Shown: positions 25,101-37,331 of the stretch, one piece after another
Numbering within the stretch: the first letter of the stretch is position 1
How the letters are laid out: each line of letters starts with the position of its first letter
Source of the DNA: Clarkia xantiana subsp. parviflora
Lineage: Eukaryota; Streptophyta; Magnoliopsida; Myrtales; Onagraceae
Length of the DNA: 64,000 nt
Reading direction: 5' to 3'
Assembly (NCBI GenBank): GCA_036873135.1
Contig: JAPTYO010000039.1
Span: 62,001 to 126,000 of the forward strand
Translations under genes and position numbers: made by a program
Notes under the pieces: model-generated
Database searches by the model: none
What the model saw: the letters and a program-made list of their open reading frames with translations, nothing else
Told to the model about the DNA's origin: nothing

Positions 25101-26725
25101 TTTTCTTCTAGGGTTCACCAATCTTGTTAAGGTTTTAGAAGGAAAAAAAAAAACTACAACATTAATTACACCCAGAACACGCGTCAATATCTTAACGGTG
25201 AGGCACGATCTAAGGCAAAGAGAGTAGAACAGGAAATCTGAATCCGATTTTTTCATGTGAGAAATGTAAAATGTTTTCCATTGCCATCACCCAAAGGGAT
25301 GATAACTGAGATATTAGACAACTACTTAACTCAGCCCAGCTTACTACTTCTATTGATATTCCAATTTCATAGATCACAAATTCAAGCTTCTTTCCATGTT
25401 ATTGTCAAATTTTTAGTGCAGATTTTCTAATTTCACTCCCTTAACCTCAAGATTGTACCTCCTTAATCGACATATAGTTCATTAAACTAAATTCAAGAAT
25501 AGATCATCAATGATACTGTTTTTTGCAATGTATAAGACAGAAAAGAGAAGAATTTTCACCTGGTGACCACTTTGGCTGATAATGCCAGGATCAGCAGATC
25601 TCGGCTTCGGGACGGTTCTCTGCTTCTTCCTTCCATATCTCTTGACAGAGCTTGCTCGAAGCACATCGTCGCTCTTTGTCCTCCTTACCGGTATGGTGTC
25701 CTCAGGGCACTTGCCATTCTGGTGCCACAGCTGATTAATTGGGTTTGCTCTTTCTTTAGCACCAGAAGCCACCTTGTTCTCTTCAAAAAGACCTTCTGGA
25801 TGGAAATTAGGCCTCATCTGATAAACCCCAGAAAAAAAACATCTACAAGTTAGATTCAGCAGAGATTCTGAGTAAAAAAACAGCAGAGAATGTTGTTCAA
25901 ACCTGGATTTTGTGGTCTTTGAGATATGGATGATCAAATGCTGGCTGATTAGAGATGTGGATACAGTCTATGATATCCCCATCTGGACTCTGTTTGACAA
26001 TAATTCAAAATGGGTCTCAAATTAGAAAAATAAATCCAAAATTGAATAAAAATTAAAATCAGTTTCATATTCATGTTTGGATTTGGGAGTAAAAAGAGAG
26101 GCAAATCATTTCATTCCAGCAAAGTAAAGTAAAGAATGACAACAGAAAAGAATCAAAAGATGGATGAAGTCATGAGGTGAAAGGGAATCATTACAGAGAA
26201 TCTACACCACAAAAAGAGATGTGATAATCACACCATCATCTATTGCACCTCCAAAACTACTAAAAATTTCACCTTTAAACAGAAAAATCAAGTTTTTATG
26301 AATGTTGGCGAGGAAATTATAAAACCCATCTCATTACGGAGAATCTACGACACAGAAAGAGATATGATAATCACACCATCATCCATTGCACCTCTAAAAC
26401 TACTAAAAAATTCACTTTTAAACAGAAAAATCAAGTTTTTATGAATGTTGGCGAGGAAATCATAAAACCCATTTCACTGCAAACCTTCTGTTTGTAAAAA
26501 ATATAATTTTATCAGAAACACAAGAAAGTTCATTACAGTTTACAGTTCATTACGAGAGAGGACCTTGATAGTTTTGACGGGGGTTTTGTTCAAGCGATTG
26601 AGATGCTTCTGAACATCGAGTTTCTGCTTAGAATCCGCAGTTAATCTGGAAGCTTCGCAGGTGAGAGAGATGAGCAAACCCAGGAAGCACAAAATGGCGG
26701 CTGCAGCTCTCCTACTGCAACCCAT
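22135..26725 (-). CDS. Secreted neprosin-domain protein (DUF239/DUF4409 family)
   Basis: Seven exons (26725-26564, 25989-25903, 25817-25560, 24848-24684, 24569-24516, 24425-24279, 22512-22135) splice in frame to 416 aa, the usual length for this plant family. Residues about 7-27 form a hydrophobic signal peptide ([19 protein letters not shown]), so the protein should enter the secretory pathway. A neprosin-activation region follows ([13 protein letters not shown], then [12 protein letters not shown]), and the C-terminal neprosin domain contains [25 protein letters not shown] and ISPIS, ending [17 protein letters not shown]. Nepenthes neprosin is a prolyl endopeptidase with two catalytic glutamates; I cannot assign those residues here without alignment, so activity is inferred. 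The upstream in-frame MIDSR begins at a TTG codon; I chose ATG at 26725. Introns 1 and 6 contain tandem duplications and intron 3 a MITE. Confidence 0.9.
22539..22924. repeat. Tandem duplication inside neprosin-gene intron 6
   Basis: A block starting TTGGTTAATCATAGTCCTAA (22539) recurs at 22714. Both copies contain CAGTCATCAGCCAGTAAAGG and end in ATCACTCAACTTAAA. The second copy carries roughly 40 extra bases (about 22750-22800), and the shared parts are almost identical, suggesting a recent duplication. Confidence 0.85.
25026..25244. mobile_element. Mutator-type MITE in neprosin-gene intron 3
   Basis: The ends GATTCAGATCACCTGCCCTA and TAGAACAGGAAATCTGAATC are inverted repeats. Flanking 11-mers CGAATTTTTCA and CGATTTTTTCA differ at one base. 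A sister copy lies at 60228-60451 in the kinase gene, sharing CTTCTAGGGTTCACCAATC. Confidence 0.8.
26191..26475. repeat. 142-bp tandem duplication in neprosin-gene intron 1
   Basis: Two adjacent copies (26191-26332 and 26333-26475) share long runs such as GATAATCACACCATCATC and ATGAATGTTGGCGAGG, with a few substitutions. Confidence 0.85.
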
Positions 26726-27957
26726 TCTTGAATCAATCAAGATCGAAGGACCCAGTAGAGGGAAGAAAACGTCTGTTACACTATATATAGTTCAGTGTCA
26801 ACATAACCCAGTTGCTTGCTCGAAGAAGAAGAAGAATGTGGTGAGTTCTTATTTTCTTCGTCTCTGCTTATCGTGCGCACCCTCACTGAGCACCACCAAA
26901 CTATGAGAGGACAGAGTTCTTAGTGGGAATGGCACTGCTTCTTTCACCTCCCCACAAAAATCCTCACCTTTTATTATTACAAAATTAATTAATTAAACCG
27001 CCCACATCTGTAGTTTCTCTCTCTAGTTTTTTCAGTTTTAGAAAGAAAGTAAAATTGGCAAAAAAATAATAATTAAATAATGGATATATAAATTGCTAAA
27101 AATAATAGAGTAAATTATTATATAAAAAAGCACGTAATTTGATATTTATTTATTCCAAATGTAGCAGATAATCAAATTAATTGCAAATATAATTCCATAT
27201 TATTAAACTTATGACCATTAAATTTTGGGTTTGACCATTAAATTTTAATGTGTGAGTGCCCATGTTAGTTGTGTATAACATAAACTTTTAATATCATCTA
27301 AGATCATCATATGATCTTAATTTTGAAGTATTAATAATGATTTTAATTAATAATATTTTTAAAAAAATTAATCTATTTATGAATTGACCATTTTGTGATT
27401 GAGATTAACTAAATATCTACAATTCTCTTCCAAAAGAAAAAAACACTAAAAGTTCAACATAATTAAATTTGACTTAATTAAGTTGGTAAAAAAAGTTCGG
27501 TTTAATAACAATAGACTGGAAAAAAACATCATATGTCATTAGATAAGTCAATAAGAGTTTATTTTAACCAATTATGAGTGTCATTAGGGTTCGTTATTAG
27601 TCTTTAAAGTGGCAACATAAGGAATTGACCGATTTTTTTACGGTAGAATTCAGATTTGTGAAGAATTTTCTTAACATGGTTGTTTGGAAACTCTTAAACT
27701 TATAAGATTTTTATGTGTCGTTCGACTTCGACTTATCAATCACGTCTTCCATCATTTATTGTAACGTCAACACCATACCAAAGTTCTTGCTTCCATAAAC
27801 AACGATTCAAGGTTCATCCACCCATACCTGAAGCAGAAACGGTCTAATGACATCAGCTTGTTAGGATTTCCGTCTCAAATTGGTGAGAATCACATCAGTT
27901 GTAATATTTTCAAACCCAGTATTCTATCATTGACTTAATAATTCTTTTTTTTTTTTT
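26726..27957. other. Neprosin-gene promoter side and AT-rich spacer
   Basis: Upstream of the neprosin-gene ATG there is a TATA-like ACTATATATAG (about 26779-26789). The rest is AT-rich sequence without a recognisable gene. Confidence 0.45.
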
Positions 27958-28245
27958 AGTAATATATGCCTATATGAACAACCAAATACTAATATAGACT
28001 ACTTGAATAATTAATTACAAAAATAGGTCAAACCGAGATGACATCTCGGTTTCGGGAAAAAAAAAAAAAAAAAAAATTGGCCAAGGGAAAAAACCAGATT
28101 TTTTTTTCCGAAACCGAGATGTCACATCTCGGTTTCGATTTAAAAACACTAACTGAAATGTGACATCTCGGTTTGACCTATTTTTGTAATTAATTGTTCA
28201 TATAGTCTATATTTGTATTTGGTTGTTCATTTAAGCATATATTAG
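27958..28245. mobile_element. Foldback MITE
   Basis: The arms are inverted copies for about 80 bp (ATGAACAACCAAATACTA with its complement, and ATTACAAAAATAGGTCAAACC with its complement). The centre repeats the palindromic motif CCGAGATGTCACATCTCGG and related units. The RNA of either strand would form one long hairpin. Confidence 0.75.
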
Positions 28246-28431
28246 TCAATTTTATTTTATTTTATTTTTTTACCAAAACTTAATAATTCATTTATTTAGA
28301 GAGAAAATGAGACTGTATGATGACACCCTTTTTAAACCAATCAAACTATTTATTGAGTTCGAGTCATCGTAGGACAGCCATGCATGAAGTCAGACTGTGC
28401 ATGCAGGAATCCGATGCTACCAACCAAACTC

Positions 28432-28473
28432 CTATAATTAACTTTTTTTTTTTTTTGGTAGACTATAATTAAC
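28432..28473 (-). mobile_element. Ultra-short LINE insertion scar
   Basis: An insert of 14 T plus GGTAGA (minus strand TCTACC plus poly(A)) is bracketed by exact 11-bp repeats CTATAATTAAC (28432-28442 and 28463-28473). Confidence 0.7.
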
Positions 28474-28644
28474 GATAACATCTTCTTACTTTATTTATTT
28501 ATTCTCTAAGACAAAGATTCTTCTGTTTTGATCACGTTTATAATTATAAATTACCACCCTCAACTCAATCTTGTTTTTTATTATGTAAAATATTTCACTA
28601 CAATAAAACTCTGACCGTATAAAAAAATTATTATATTACTTTTA

Positions 28645-28689
28645 ACATAAACAGTACATTTTTTTTTGGTTAACACATAAACAGTACAT
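28645..28689 (-). mobile_element. Ultra-short LINE insertion scar
   Basis: An insert of 8 T plus GGTTAAC (minus strand GTTAACC plus poly(A)) lies between exact 15-bp repeats ACATAAACAGTACAT (28645-28659 and 28675-28689). Confidence 0.75.
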
Positions 28690-28978
28690 CATCTTCAGTG
28701 GTGTGCAGTGCAGAGAGCAGGGGAACAAGAACAACGGTCAAAATTTTCAATTTTTTTTTTTTCAGTTTACTTCACAATTTCCAACAAATATATCTTGCAT
28801 AGACTTGCAGAGTTCAAATCTTGTTTACGATTATTATATGTTCCATTTTTTATTTTCGTAATTCCTTACATTTAGTTAACATACTACAAATACTGTACTC
28901 TAAAAAATAAAAACTCACACTGAATTAACAGTATAAATACATGTTTTTGTTACTATGCATATCTCATTGTATTACATG

Positions 28979-29374
28979 CAGTGTTATCAGAACCGGACCG
29001 GACCGGAACCGGACCCCTCCACAGTCCGGTTTGCTCATTCCGGAAGATGTAAGCGAACCTGATTCTGAAGTCCGGTTTTCACCGAACCGGTCGGTTTTGG
29101 GCGAACCGGGCGGTTTGCAGGTTCGGACTCCTTTCCTTCATTAAAAACAAAAAACAAACAAACAAAATTAGGGGTAACTTACTTACAGAGAACCGGGTCA
29201 GACCGGCGGTCTGAATTAGTATTTCTATTATTGGGCTGAATTATTTATAATTATATCATATATATTGTATTACGTGGATCAGCAACTGAACCGGGTCGGA
29301 CCGACGGTCTGACCGGTGAACCGGGAACCAGCACCCTTGCCGGTTCGACGTCCAGTCCGGTTCTGATAACACTG
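28979..29374. mobile_element. hAT-type MITE, sister of the one at 21 kb
   Basis: The ends CAGTGTTATCAGAACCGGAC and GTCCGGTTCTGATAACACTG are perfect inverted repeats. An exact 8-bp duplication ATTACATG flanks the element (28971-28978 and 29375-29382). The interior is ACCGG-rich, with no transposase. Confidence 0.92.
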
Positions 29375-29382
29375 ATTACATG

Positions 29383-29764
29383 TGACTTACATGCTACTAA
29401 AACATAGTCAGAACTGTCAACTACAAACCCTAAATTTTGTCGGTATAAAACAAAGTCAAATAATTGTAATCTACAAAACCTAAGATTTGTGGAACACTGA
29501 ACACACACTACTACAGTAGACTAGATTTTAAGGGAAGAGAGAAATAATAGGAAGCAATAATATATATTAGCTGTTGTCCAATTAGCTAGAGTCATGGGGA
29601 GAATGTTCCCCGTGATCGTAGGAGTACACCTACAAAAAGTTGAAATCTTAATTATTATACTACTACTACTACCAAACTAACACTAAATTCTAAAATGACC
29701 CACTTTGTTTTCATATTTGTTTTATAACTCATCCATTCTAAAAATAAGTTAGTTGGGTAAAATT
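29383..29764. other. Intergenic spacer without gene
   Basis: AT-rich sequence with only short unsupported open frames. Confidence 0.5.
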
Positions 29765-30058
29765 GAGTTGTGATTCACATCGAACCAAATTCGAATTCCG
29801 TTATGCTAAATTTCAAAAGACATAAATTTGTGATACATCTTTTTGAGAAGTAAATGGTGCACTGGACGCATTAATCAAACTTTTTGGGATGACGCATTTG
29901 TCTTTTAAGATGAGTTGTGATTCACGTCGAACCAAATTCGAATTCCGTCATACTAAATTTCAAAAGACATAAGTTTGTGATACATTTTTTAGAAGTAAAT
30001 GGTGCACTGGACGCATTGATCAAACATTTTGGGACGACACGTTTGTCTCTCAGATGAC
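29765..30058. repeat. 147-bp tandem duplication
   Basis: Two adjacent copies start GAGTTGTGATTCAC at 29765 and 29912. They share blocks such as GTAAATGGTGCACTGGACGC with moderate divergence. No coding frame is conserved between them. Confidence 0.8.
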
Positions 30059-30288
30059 GTATTTATTGTCTTTTAAGTCTATTATTTTTTGTTTACTTCA
30101 GAGACGAACTTTTTCATCGCTAACCTTCTTTACTTTACAGGGATTCCAACACTTGCTCCCAAGACGTTTGTGTGGACGAATTTTTGAGGAGACAACCTTC
30201 GTTGAGTTGGCTTCCGTATTTCATAGATGGCGGTGACGATATACTTATTCTAAAGTTGATTGATTGCTACTGCCTAAGAGTTAAGGAG

Positions 30289-30460
30289 TTAGTTTTGATG
30301 ATCAATTTCATTTGTAGGCGTCGACGACTTTTATCGAGGAATTAGTTTTGATGACTAATCTAATTTGTAGGCTTCAACGACTTTTATTAGTCGATAAGTT
30401 AGTTTTGATGACTAATCTCCTTTATAGACGTCAACGACTTTTATTAGTCGAGGAGTTAGT
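30289..30460. repeat. 57-bp tandem repeat, three units
   Basis: Units start TTAGTTTTGATGA at 30289, 30342 and 30399, with a partial start at 30456. Each contains TCAACGACTTTTATTAGTCG or a close variant. Confidence 0.8.
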
Positions 30461-30827
30461 AAAATTATGAATTAGGATTTTTGGTTTTGTGAATGTATAA
30501 ATTATTATTTTTTGTTTATTTTTTTGTAAGATAATAATTGAAATTATTAATATTCAAATTTTAATTTAGAATTTATAAAATTTTCCGTGAGATGACTGAA
30601 TTTCTTATATAATTTTAAAAAATACTTTGAAAGAACTACTGAACTAGATGCAACTTAATTTAAGAAGTGGATTAAAACAATATATAAAATATGATTTACT
30701 TGCCGATGTGGGAGTATTAGTTATGCTTCTTCCATTTACTGGGCCGGGCCGACACCCACTCTTCATGTTCAATGAAAGAGCTGGTAAAGGTTACTGGTGA
30801 CAATATTCGGCCCAAATAAATTGGGCC

Positions 30828-30866
30828 AAAGGCCCAAATATTTTTTTTTATGAAAAGGCCCAAATA
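30828..30866 (-). mobile_element. Short poly(T) insertion scar
   Basis: A 13-base insert TTTTTTTTTATGA is flanked by exact repeats AAAGGCCCAAATA (30828-30840 and 30854-30866). It resembles the other LINE scars but with a different tail (TCAT plus poly(A)). Confidence 0.55.
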
Positions 30867-30907
30867 GTTGTTACTAACTATACACCTACACGAAATTATT
30901 AATTCCG

Positions 30908-31450
30908 ATGATCAAAATCAATTGCGATGCTTCGTGGGATGACCGTGTAAATCGAGGCGGCATTGCTGGGATTGCGAGAACGTGTGATGGTGATGTCGTC
31001 GGGGCTTCAATCGAGTGGGCGAGGTGCACGGAGCTTTGGAACTGGAGGTGGCCAGCCTACAAATGGGTGTTGAATCGGGGTTGGTCTAATGTCATTTTGG
31101 AGTCGGATTGTCTAGTTGCTATTGAGAGCCTTCGGGATGTGAATTGGGTCGTGGACTGGAGGATTTTGATGCAAGTGAACAACCTCAAACGACGGGCCGA
31201 CCAAGTTACGGTACTTCGGTGGTCATTTATCCATAGGGAAGCGAACGAGTGCGCGAACTGGATTGCGTTCCAGGTTAGGAAGAGGCCGTGTGTTACGACT
31301 GAGTGTCTACAGCCCCGCCCTTACTTTGTTTACTACTTGTTAAGGATCCGACTTTCTTCCTCCGTGACCTTTGGAACGTTTGTATGGTTTGAACGAAGTG
31401 TTTTTACTGGCAAAAAAAAAAAAAAAATCGAAAGTTGTAAAATTTTATAA
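30908..31450 (+). mobile_element. LINE-derived RNase H domain fragment
   Basis: A 180-codon open frame encodes a plant LINE/RVT_3-type RNase H. The Asp of INCDASW, Glu of CTELW and Asp of LESDC fit the acidic catalytic positions. The final motif reads HREANECANWIA, with Asn where the family has Asp, so catalysis is doubtful. The C-terminal part ends in an A15 tract (31411-31425), as expected for a LINE 3' end. I read it as a 5'-truncated retrotransposon copy rather than a host gene. Confidence 0.65.
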
Positions 31451-31595
31451 AATTTTACAAATTACATTACTTCATAATAAAACATTTTTTTTTAAATTAA
31501 AGAAATAATCCAATATGAAATCACAAAAATATTATTCAATATCCAATATTCAAATCACAATCATTTTATTCAAAAATATTAAAAGGTTCTAAATC

Positions 31596-31832
31596 CTAAA
31601 GTCCCTTTTTAATTTCGAAAGCTGAAACAGGTCTACCAATAAATGAGGATTGATCAGTTGAAAGTCTTTTCCTCCAATTAGGAAGTGTGGTTTCATTTAG
31701 CAAAGAGCAATTTTGTTCAGAGGTAAAAAGAGCATAGAAATAATTAAGAAAATAATTTTTAATCTCATTTTTCTCGAAAATCCAATTTCTATCTTCCCTT
31801 AAGAGACACAATCCTATTGTTCTTGTCTGCAT
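31596..31832 (-). mobile_element. LINE ORF2 fragment
   Basis: A short minus-strand frame contains NWIFEKNEIKNYFLNYFYAL followed by FTSEQN, matching the linker between the endonuclease and reverse transcriptase of plant L1-type LINEs. No RT catalytic motif follows, so this is an isolated relic. Confidence 0.55.
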
Positions 31833-32233
31833 ATCTACTATTTATTATATATATATATTATTGTTATTATTTATATAAATGGTTAATTACCAAATTTATA
31901 GTAGAACTTTATAAAAATGTGCAATTTATTAGTCAGACTTTTATGTAGCAAATTGCTAGTCGAACTTTTATTAATGTGCAGTTTGGTAGTTTTTCAGTTA
32001 ACTATGAATGTAAAATTCTTTTAGAAATTACCAAAAACATTCATGTTTTTATTTATTATGTTAATATAATAACATGAGGTTTTATATAAAATCAAATTTT
32101 CAAATAAAAGATGTTTAGAAATATATAAAAGAAACAAAAGGTAATCCAAATACAATTTTATTAAAATATTTTAAAATTTCGTAAACAATATACTTTTAAA
32201 AGTGATTTAATTTGAATTTTTAATTTTGATACG

Positions 32234-32297
<64 letters not shown>

Positions 32298-32763
32298 CAG
32301 ATTATTTTAAAATTATAGTTTTAATAATTTTAAAAAGTATATTATGTTTATAATTAACCGAAAATTTGATAAGCTAACAAGTTGGAAACTACATATCCAA
32401 GAAAAAATAAATTCAACTAGGAAACTGCAATCCACGAAAAAAATTCACTTAACAATTCATTAACCTTTGGCCAAAAAAATAAAAAAATTCATTAACCATT
32501 TAAATAAAATAAAGACGAGCTCCTTTATTCACAAACCGCCAAGACAAATTACTAAGCAGATGGCAGTTATTCCTGAGGGTCACGATAGTCTTTTACCACA
32601 AGTGGATATACTGTTCAAGTTGCCTCCTTTCTTTTTCACCGACTAGAGCGTTTCTGGCTTTTTCTTCTTAAATTATTTAATTAAACAAAAAAAAGGAAAG
32701 CTTTTGATTCATTCCGCAAAAGAAATGTTCATTGTTTGCTGGTCTCGCTAAAAAAATTGATTT
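31833..32763. other. AT-rich spacer with (TA)n microsatellite
   Basis: Contains a long perfect (TA)n run at about 32236-32291. Otherwise AT-rich, with no gene. Confidence 0.6.
32454..32497 (+). mobile_element. Ultra-short LINE insertion scar
   Basis: A 20-base insert, TTTGGCC followed by an A-rich tail, is bracketed by exact 12-bp repeats AATTCATTAACC (32454-32465 and 32486-32497). It lies in plus orientation, opposite to most other scars. Confidence 0.7.
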
Positions 32764-33058
32764 TTGATTAGAAGGCGCAATGGGTTGATTCTGAATCCGC
32801 CATTGATGAGGTTTCTGTTCTGCAACTCATTCATCTGTTTCTGCAAATCTTCACAGCAATTTTACAGTCCTGCCCCCTTGAAATTGGAAATATCCCACCA
32901 CGTGCCCGCCACTGATTGCATTGATCAGTTCTTTGAGGATGAGGATGAACAGAAGCAGCAGCCTCAAATTGATTCTGATGAATTTGTCAAAAGCTGTCTC
33001 AAGGTGAAGACACAACTGAAAGAGACGAAGAAGATGAAGAAAGTGCGGTGGATGGATT

Positions 33059-33828
33059 TGTTGGAAATATTGAGGATAAATATGCAAATTTATAAAGTCC
33101 AAGGACCAAAATGCAATTAGTCAAATCTCGGTTACTTACAAGTAATTCATCCAATTAAAATGCAAGATATAGGCAACACCGAAATTATACGTGAAGTTCA
33201 ACACGAAAACGAATACGTTTTTTTTTTTTTTTTTTTTTTTTACTGAGGCCCGTGCTAATCACAGTCTCCTTAAGGCAATTTCGCCCCTCCCCACCCTCGG
33301 GTTATGCAAAGGGGTTTATACAAGGGGCGATCACCTCCCAGGATTCAACAGTGTCATCGAATCGTATTATGCATGCAACACGCTCGACCGAACCGAACCC
33401 AATACCTGAACTCAAACAAAGAACAGGAAAGCCGACAACAACGGCTAAAAACAACTAGAAAGGTTGAACACGACATAAGTCGAAATCAACCTAAGAAGAA
33501 CTCTATAATTCGTCAACACGAAGAACAGAGGAGGAGAAAAATAACTTGGATTCCAAAAATATGGATTCCGAATATATTGGATACTCAACCAAAAGGAAGA
33601 GATCTCATTTTCTTCTACTAAAAAAGTGAAGAGGAAGACTCCTTTATATAGGAGAGGAGAAGGGAGGAGATGCTTGAAGTGGTCGATGTGGTACAAACAA
33701 ATTTCCACATTCACTAAAACAAATTGGGCTGGGCTAGAGTAAAAACAATGGGCTTGAACAAAAATAATTTAACTAAGCCCAAAAAACTAGCCTTAGTAAA
33801 AATATAAATGAGCCCAAATTTTCTAACA
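33059..33828 (-). repeat. 3' LTR of the Copia element (770 bp)
   Basis: Starts TGTTGGAAATATTGAGG and ends AATTTTCTAACA on the plus strand. On the element's own (minus) strand it carries TATATAAAGG (complement at about 33641-33650) and an A24 tract. It supplies the premature stop in the interrupted host exon. Confidence 0.93.
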
Positions 33829-35708
33829 ATCCCCCACATGAATGGAAATTGGAAATCTAGACACGAAATTTGAGTTCAACGGTCAATACCTGCAAAGAAT
33901 AGGTAGGGGTGACCCCTTTGAACCTATCCCTTGTGAGATCATGCCTTCTCTACTGACTGGTCGGTAGACGCGATGTCCTTGAACCGACTGTCGTTGGTGT
34001 AGATGACGACATAACCCACACAGGTACCTTCCTAGTATGGTTCGGTTCACGCCCTGTGATCCCTAGGCCCTGGATCACTCGCCTGGTTCTGCAAGCGTTT
34101 CTAAAAATTGCGCCCTCAACAATTCCTTTCGAAGCGGCCCCACTTCTCACTCGCATAGGTGATTCTATGTCTCAAGAGCATCTTCACGACTCTGAGTTCT
34201 CCTTACGAATCATTAAAAGCTTTGTGTGAAAATGACCTTGATTAAGTAATTTCCAATTACTGTTATAAGATCAACACCAGCAAAAGCTTAACCTCTTCTC
34301 CATCACTGTTTGCATCATAGGAATGGGCTTTGGGGTTTGACCCCCACAGTGACAACACTCACTCTTGTGATTAGGTTGTCCCATTGAACCAAGTTCTTGG
34401 GATCTCCAGTCATCATGGTTGGGTTTTCCATCTCAAGAGTGTTTCCTCGACGGGCTTTAGCCCCATTCCTTTCGACGCTTGGCCAAATAACTCTCTGGTT
34501 AACCCTTTCGGGTAGCGGATCCGCTATTTATCTGCCGACTTTACGATATCGGACACAATAAATATATTTGAGAGCAACTGTCTAATGGAATTATGACGTA
34601 TATGTCTAAACATTCCATTATGCAGGTTATACTGTGTTATACAGATTGATCGTCGCAACGTTGCATCAATGTTCTGAAACCAACAAAGTCCTCAGACTAT
34701 CATTTCCTGCAGGAATAATTTTGTTAATCCAACATCTAAATTTAGATTGATTCTTTTGTGGACAACAGTTTCGCAAAGTGTCCCATTTCCCAACCTTTAA
34801 CAAAGGTTTTCATGCCAAATGGGGGGTGCACCACTTATTTCTGCTTTAACCTTGTCTCTTAAAGAAAATCATCAACATTTCATTAGATTGGATTTAATTT
34901 GGATTAAACCAAAAAAAACCATCAATCTTTACACTAACACAGGTTTTGGCCAATTAGTAAAATCCTCGAGAAAATGACATAGCCATTCTGCATCTTCGGC
35001 ACATTTCTCCAGTACAATAACACAGACTTGATCGTCGATCTGGCTATGACTGTTTGTTTTGAGGATTTTCTACGACACTGTTGCACCTCGTAAGGTGAAT
35101 ACGTAACCCCTTATACTCAAGGTGATAGTGTCTAATCGGATATCCATTTTGCATCACTATAACACTCTATCACATAAGGATATCTCTTTGTGTAGACCAT
35201 GATTACGAATATGTCTCAGATACCTAAGTACCCTGATTACCCCGTTCTAGTGGACAACACTAGGGTTACTCGTATATCGACTCAATACACTTACAACGTG
35301 AGCGATATCTGGTCTAGTGCATGACATTAAGTACATGACACTTCCAATAATCCGAGCGTACTCAATTTGGGAAAGCCAATCTCCCTTATTCTTTGAAATT
35401 ACTTACTCGTATCTATTGGAGTACTGACCTCGTTCTTGTCCTCTTTGTTGAATTTATCCAAATACTTGTCAATATATGAGTTTGACTTAGAATGAGACCT
35501 TCTGATGATCTAATGAGTTTTAATCCAAAGATCACATTGGCAAGATCCATGTCTTTCAGGTCAATACTCAAATTCAACATAGGTCCAGTGGACCGGACCA
35601 CCTCATCGTTATTTCCAACGATTAGTATGTCATCAACGTAAAACGTTTTTCATACTTATTTATTTTGAAACATTTCTCCAATAAAGCGCTGTCAAATTTA
35701 TAAAGCCA

Positions 35709-36104
35709 TTATCTAGGCATCTGCCTAAGAGTATACATAGATTTGACAAGCTTACAGACTTTCTTTTCCTGCTCTCGCGCAGAGAAACCCTCAGGTTGTT
35801 CCATGTAGATTTCTTCCTCTAAATATCCATGTATGAAAGTTGTTTTCACATCCATTTGATGTACTTCTAGAATTTGCAAGGCTGCAATCGCAAGCACCAT
35901 CCTTATGAATGTGATTCTAGTTACTGGAGAATATGTATCAAAATAATTCCACCATTCCTTTTGTCTATAATCTTTTATGACAAGTCGGGCTTTGTAATTA
36001 TCAATTGATCCATCTTCTTCCATTTTACGTTTGAATATCCACTTGTAGCCTAACGGTTTGTCTCCGGGCGGAAGATCCACCAGCTCCCAAGTGTGGTTCT
36101 GCAA
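35709..36104 (-). pseudogene. Copia reverse transcriptase remnant
   Basis: The longest intact pol piece (131 codons) spans the RVT_2 N-terminal half: WELVDLPPGDKPLGYKWIFK, then ARLVIKD, the YSPVTRI motif and the Asp-bearing VHQMDVKTTFIHGYL. It ends before the catalytic YxDD region, and the next block is in another frame. Confidence 0.85.
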
Positions 36105-37331
36105 GATGGACTCAATTTCACTATTGATTGCCTCTTTTCATAGAGGTCTCTCAGAAGAGTTTACGTCTTCGTGGTAAGTCTAAGGTTCGGCTTCAAGCAT
36201 ATAGGTCAAAAAACTGGACCATAGGATTTTTCAATCCTCGCCCTTTTACTCATCATGGGCTCGACCTCAACATGCCCTCCATGTTCTCGGTCTTGACTAT
36301 TTTTTCTCTATAGTCTCATATGCTTGCATCTCCTCTAGACTTAGCCAAAAAATACATTTTCCAAAGAAATATGCATTTATTGATTACATTAACGTATCTT
36401 TGTGTTTATTTGACACTTTCGATTCAAATCGATACACGTTACTATTCTGAGCAAACCCTATGAAAATGCAGTCAGCGGTTTAAGGAATGTATGCGTCTTT
36501 TCCGTAGAGGTATCATAATTTTTAGCAAGACACCCCCCACATTCGAAGGCACAACTCAAACATAGTTTTATCTTCCTTCTTATGGGGTACCTTATTCAAA
36601 AGGTAATTGCTAGTTAAAATAGCTACCCCGTCATAACCCTAAAACAAACATGGTCTCAACCATACTATTTTAATTTCTACCAGAAAAATGTAATGTGTTA
36701 ACACACGAGTTGGGTATGAAGTTATTACTAATTCTCAACCACATCATCATTGATCCTCGGATCATCCCTTTATCGTTGTAGATCCTCAGACCATTAACAC
36801 ATCAACACATTTTTTTTCTAGACCGTTGCGTTTCTCAAACGGTATGATCCTCAGACCAATAAAAGGCCTCAACCTGTTGCACCGCAAGTGCCAAAACAAC
36901 ATTTTCATATTTTTATTAATGCATGCTTAATGACAATCCATTCACCCACTAAGCCAAAACCTTGACCGTCGACAACGTTATTAATACTAATTAGTCCAAA
37001 ATAAACATTAAAACGTTGCCCGGTTGGATCGAACCCGCAACCCAACTCCATCGGGGTTTTATGCGGTGTGCAATGACTTCACCGATTAAATCGTGTTTAA
37101 GTCAAAATTCTCTAAACAGAGAATAATCGTTGCCGCATTTCTCATTGCGAAAACAATTAATAGTTGAAACTCAAGTTTTTGTTTGTAAACCATGAATTTG
37201 TTAATTGTTTCATTTTTTCCTTCAGCAAGTACACATAGCGATATTTCGTACTATCATCTACGAAAGTAATGAAGTACTTATTTTCCGCCTCGCGTTTGGA
37301 CATATATTAAGTCGCAAACATCGCTATGTAT

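Noticed and set aside
33191..33621. Plus-strand open frames repeated at 38911-39374
   Set aside because: They lie inside the two LTR copies and are duplicated only because the LTRs are; they are antisense to the element and have no domain.
33950..34156. Minus-strand 68-codon frame inside the Copia element
   Set aside because: Lies in the non-coding stretch between RNase H remnants and the 3' LTR; no domain match.
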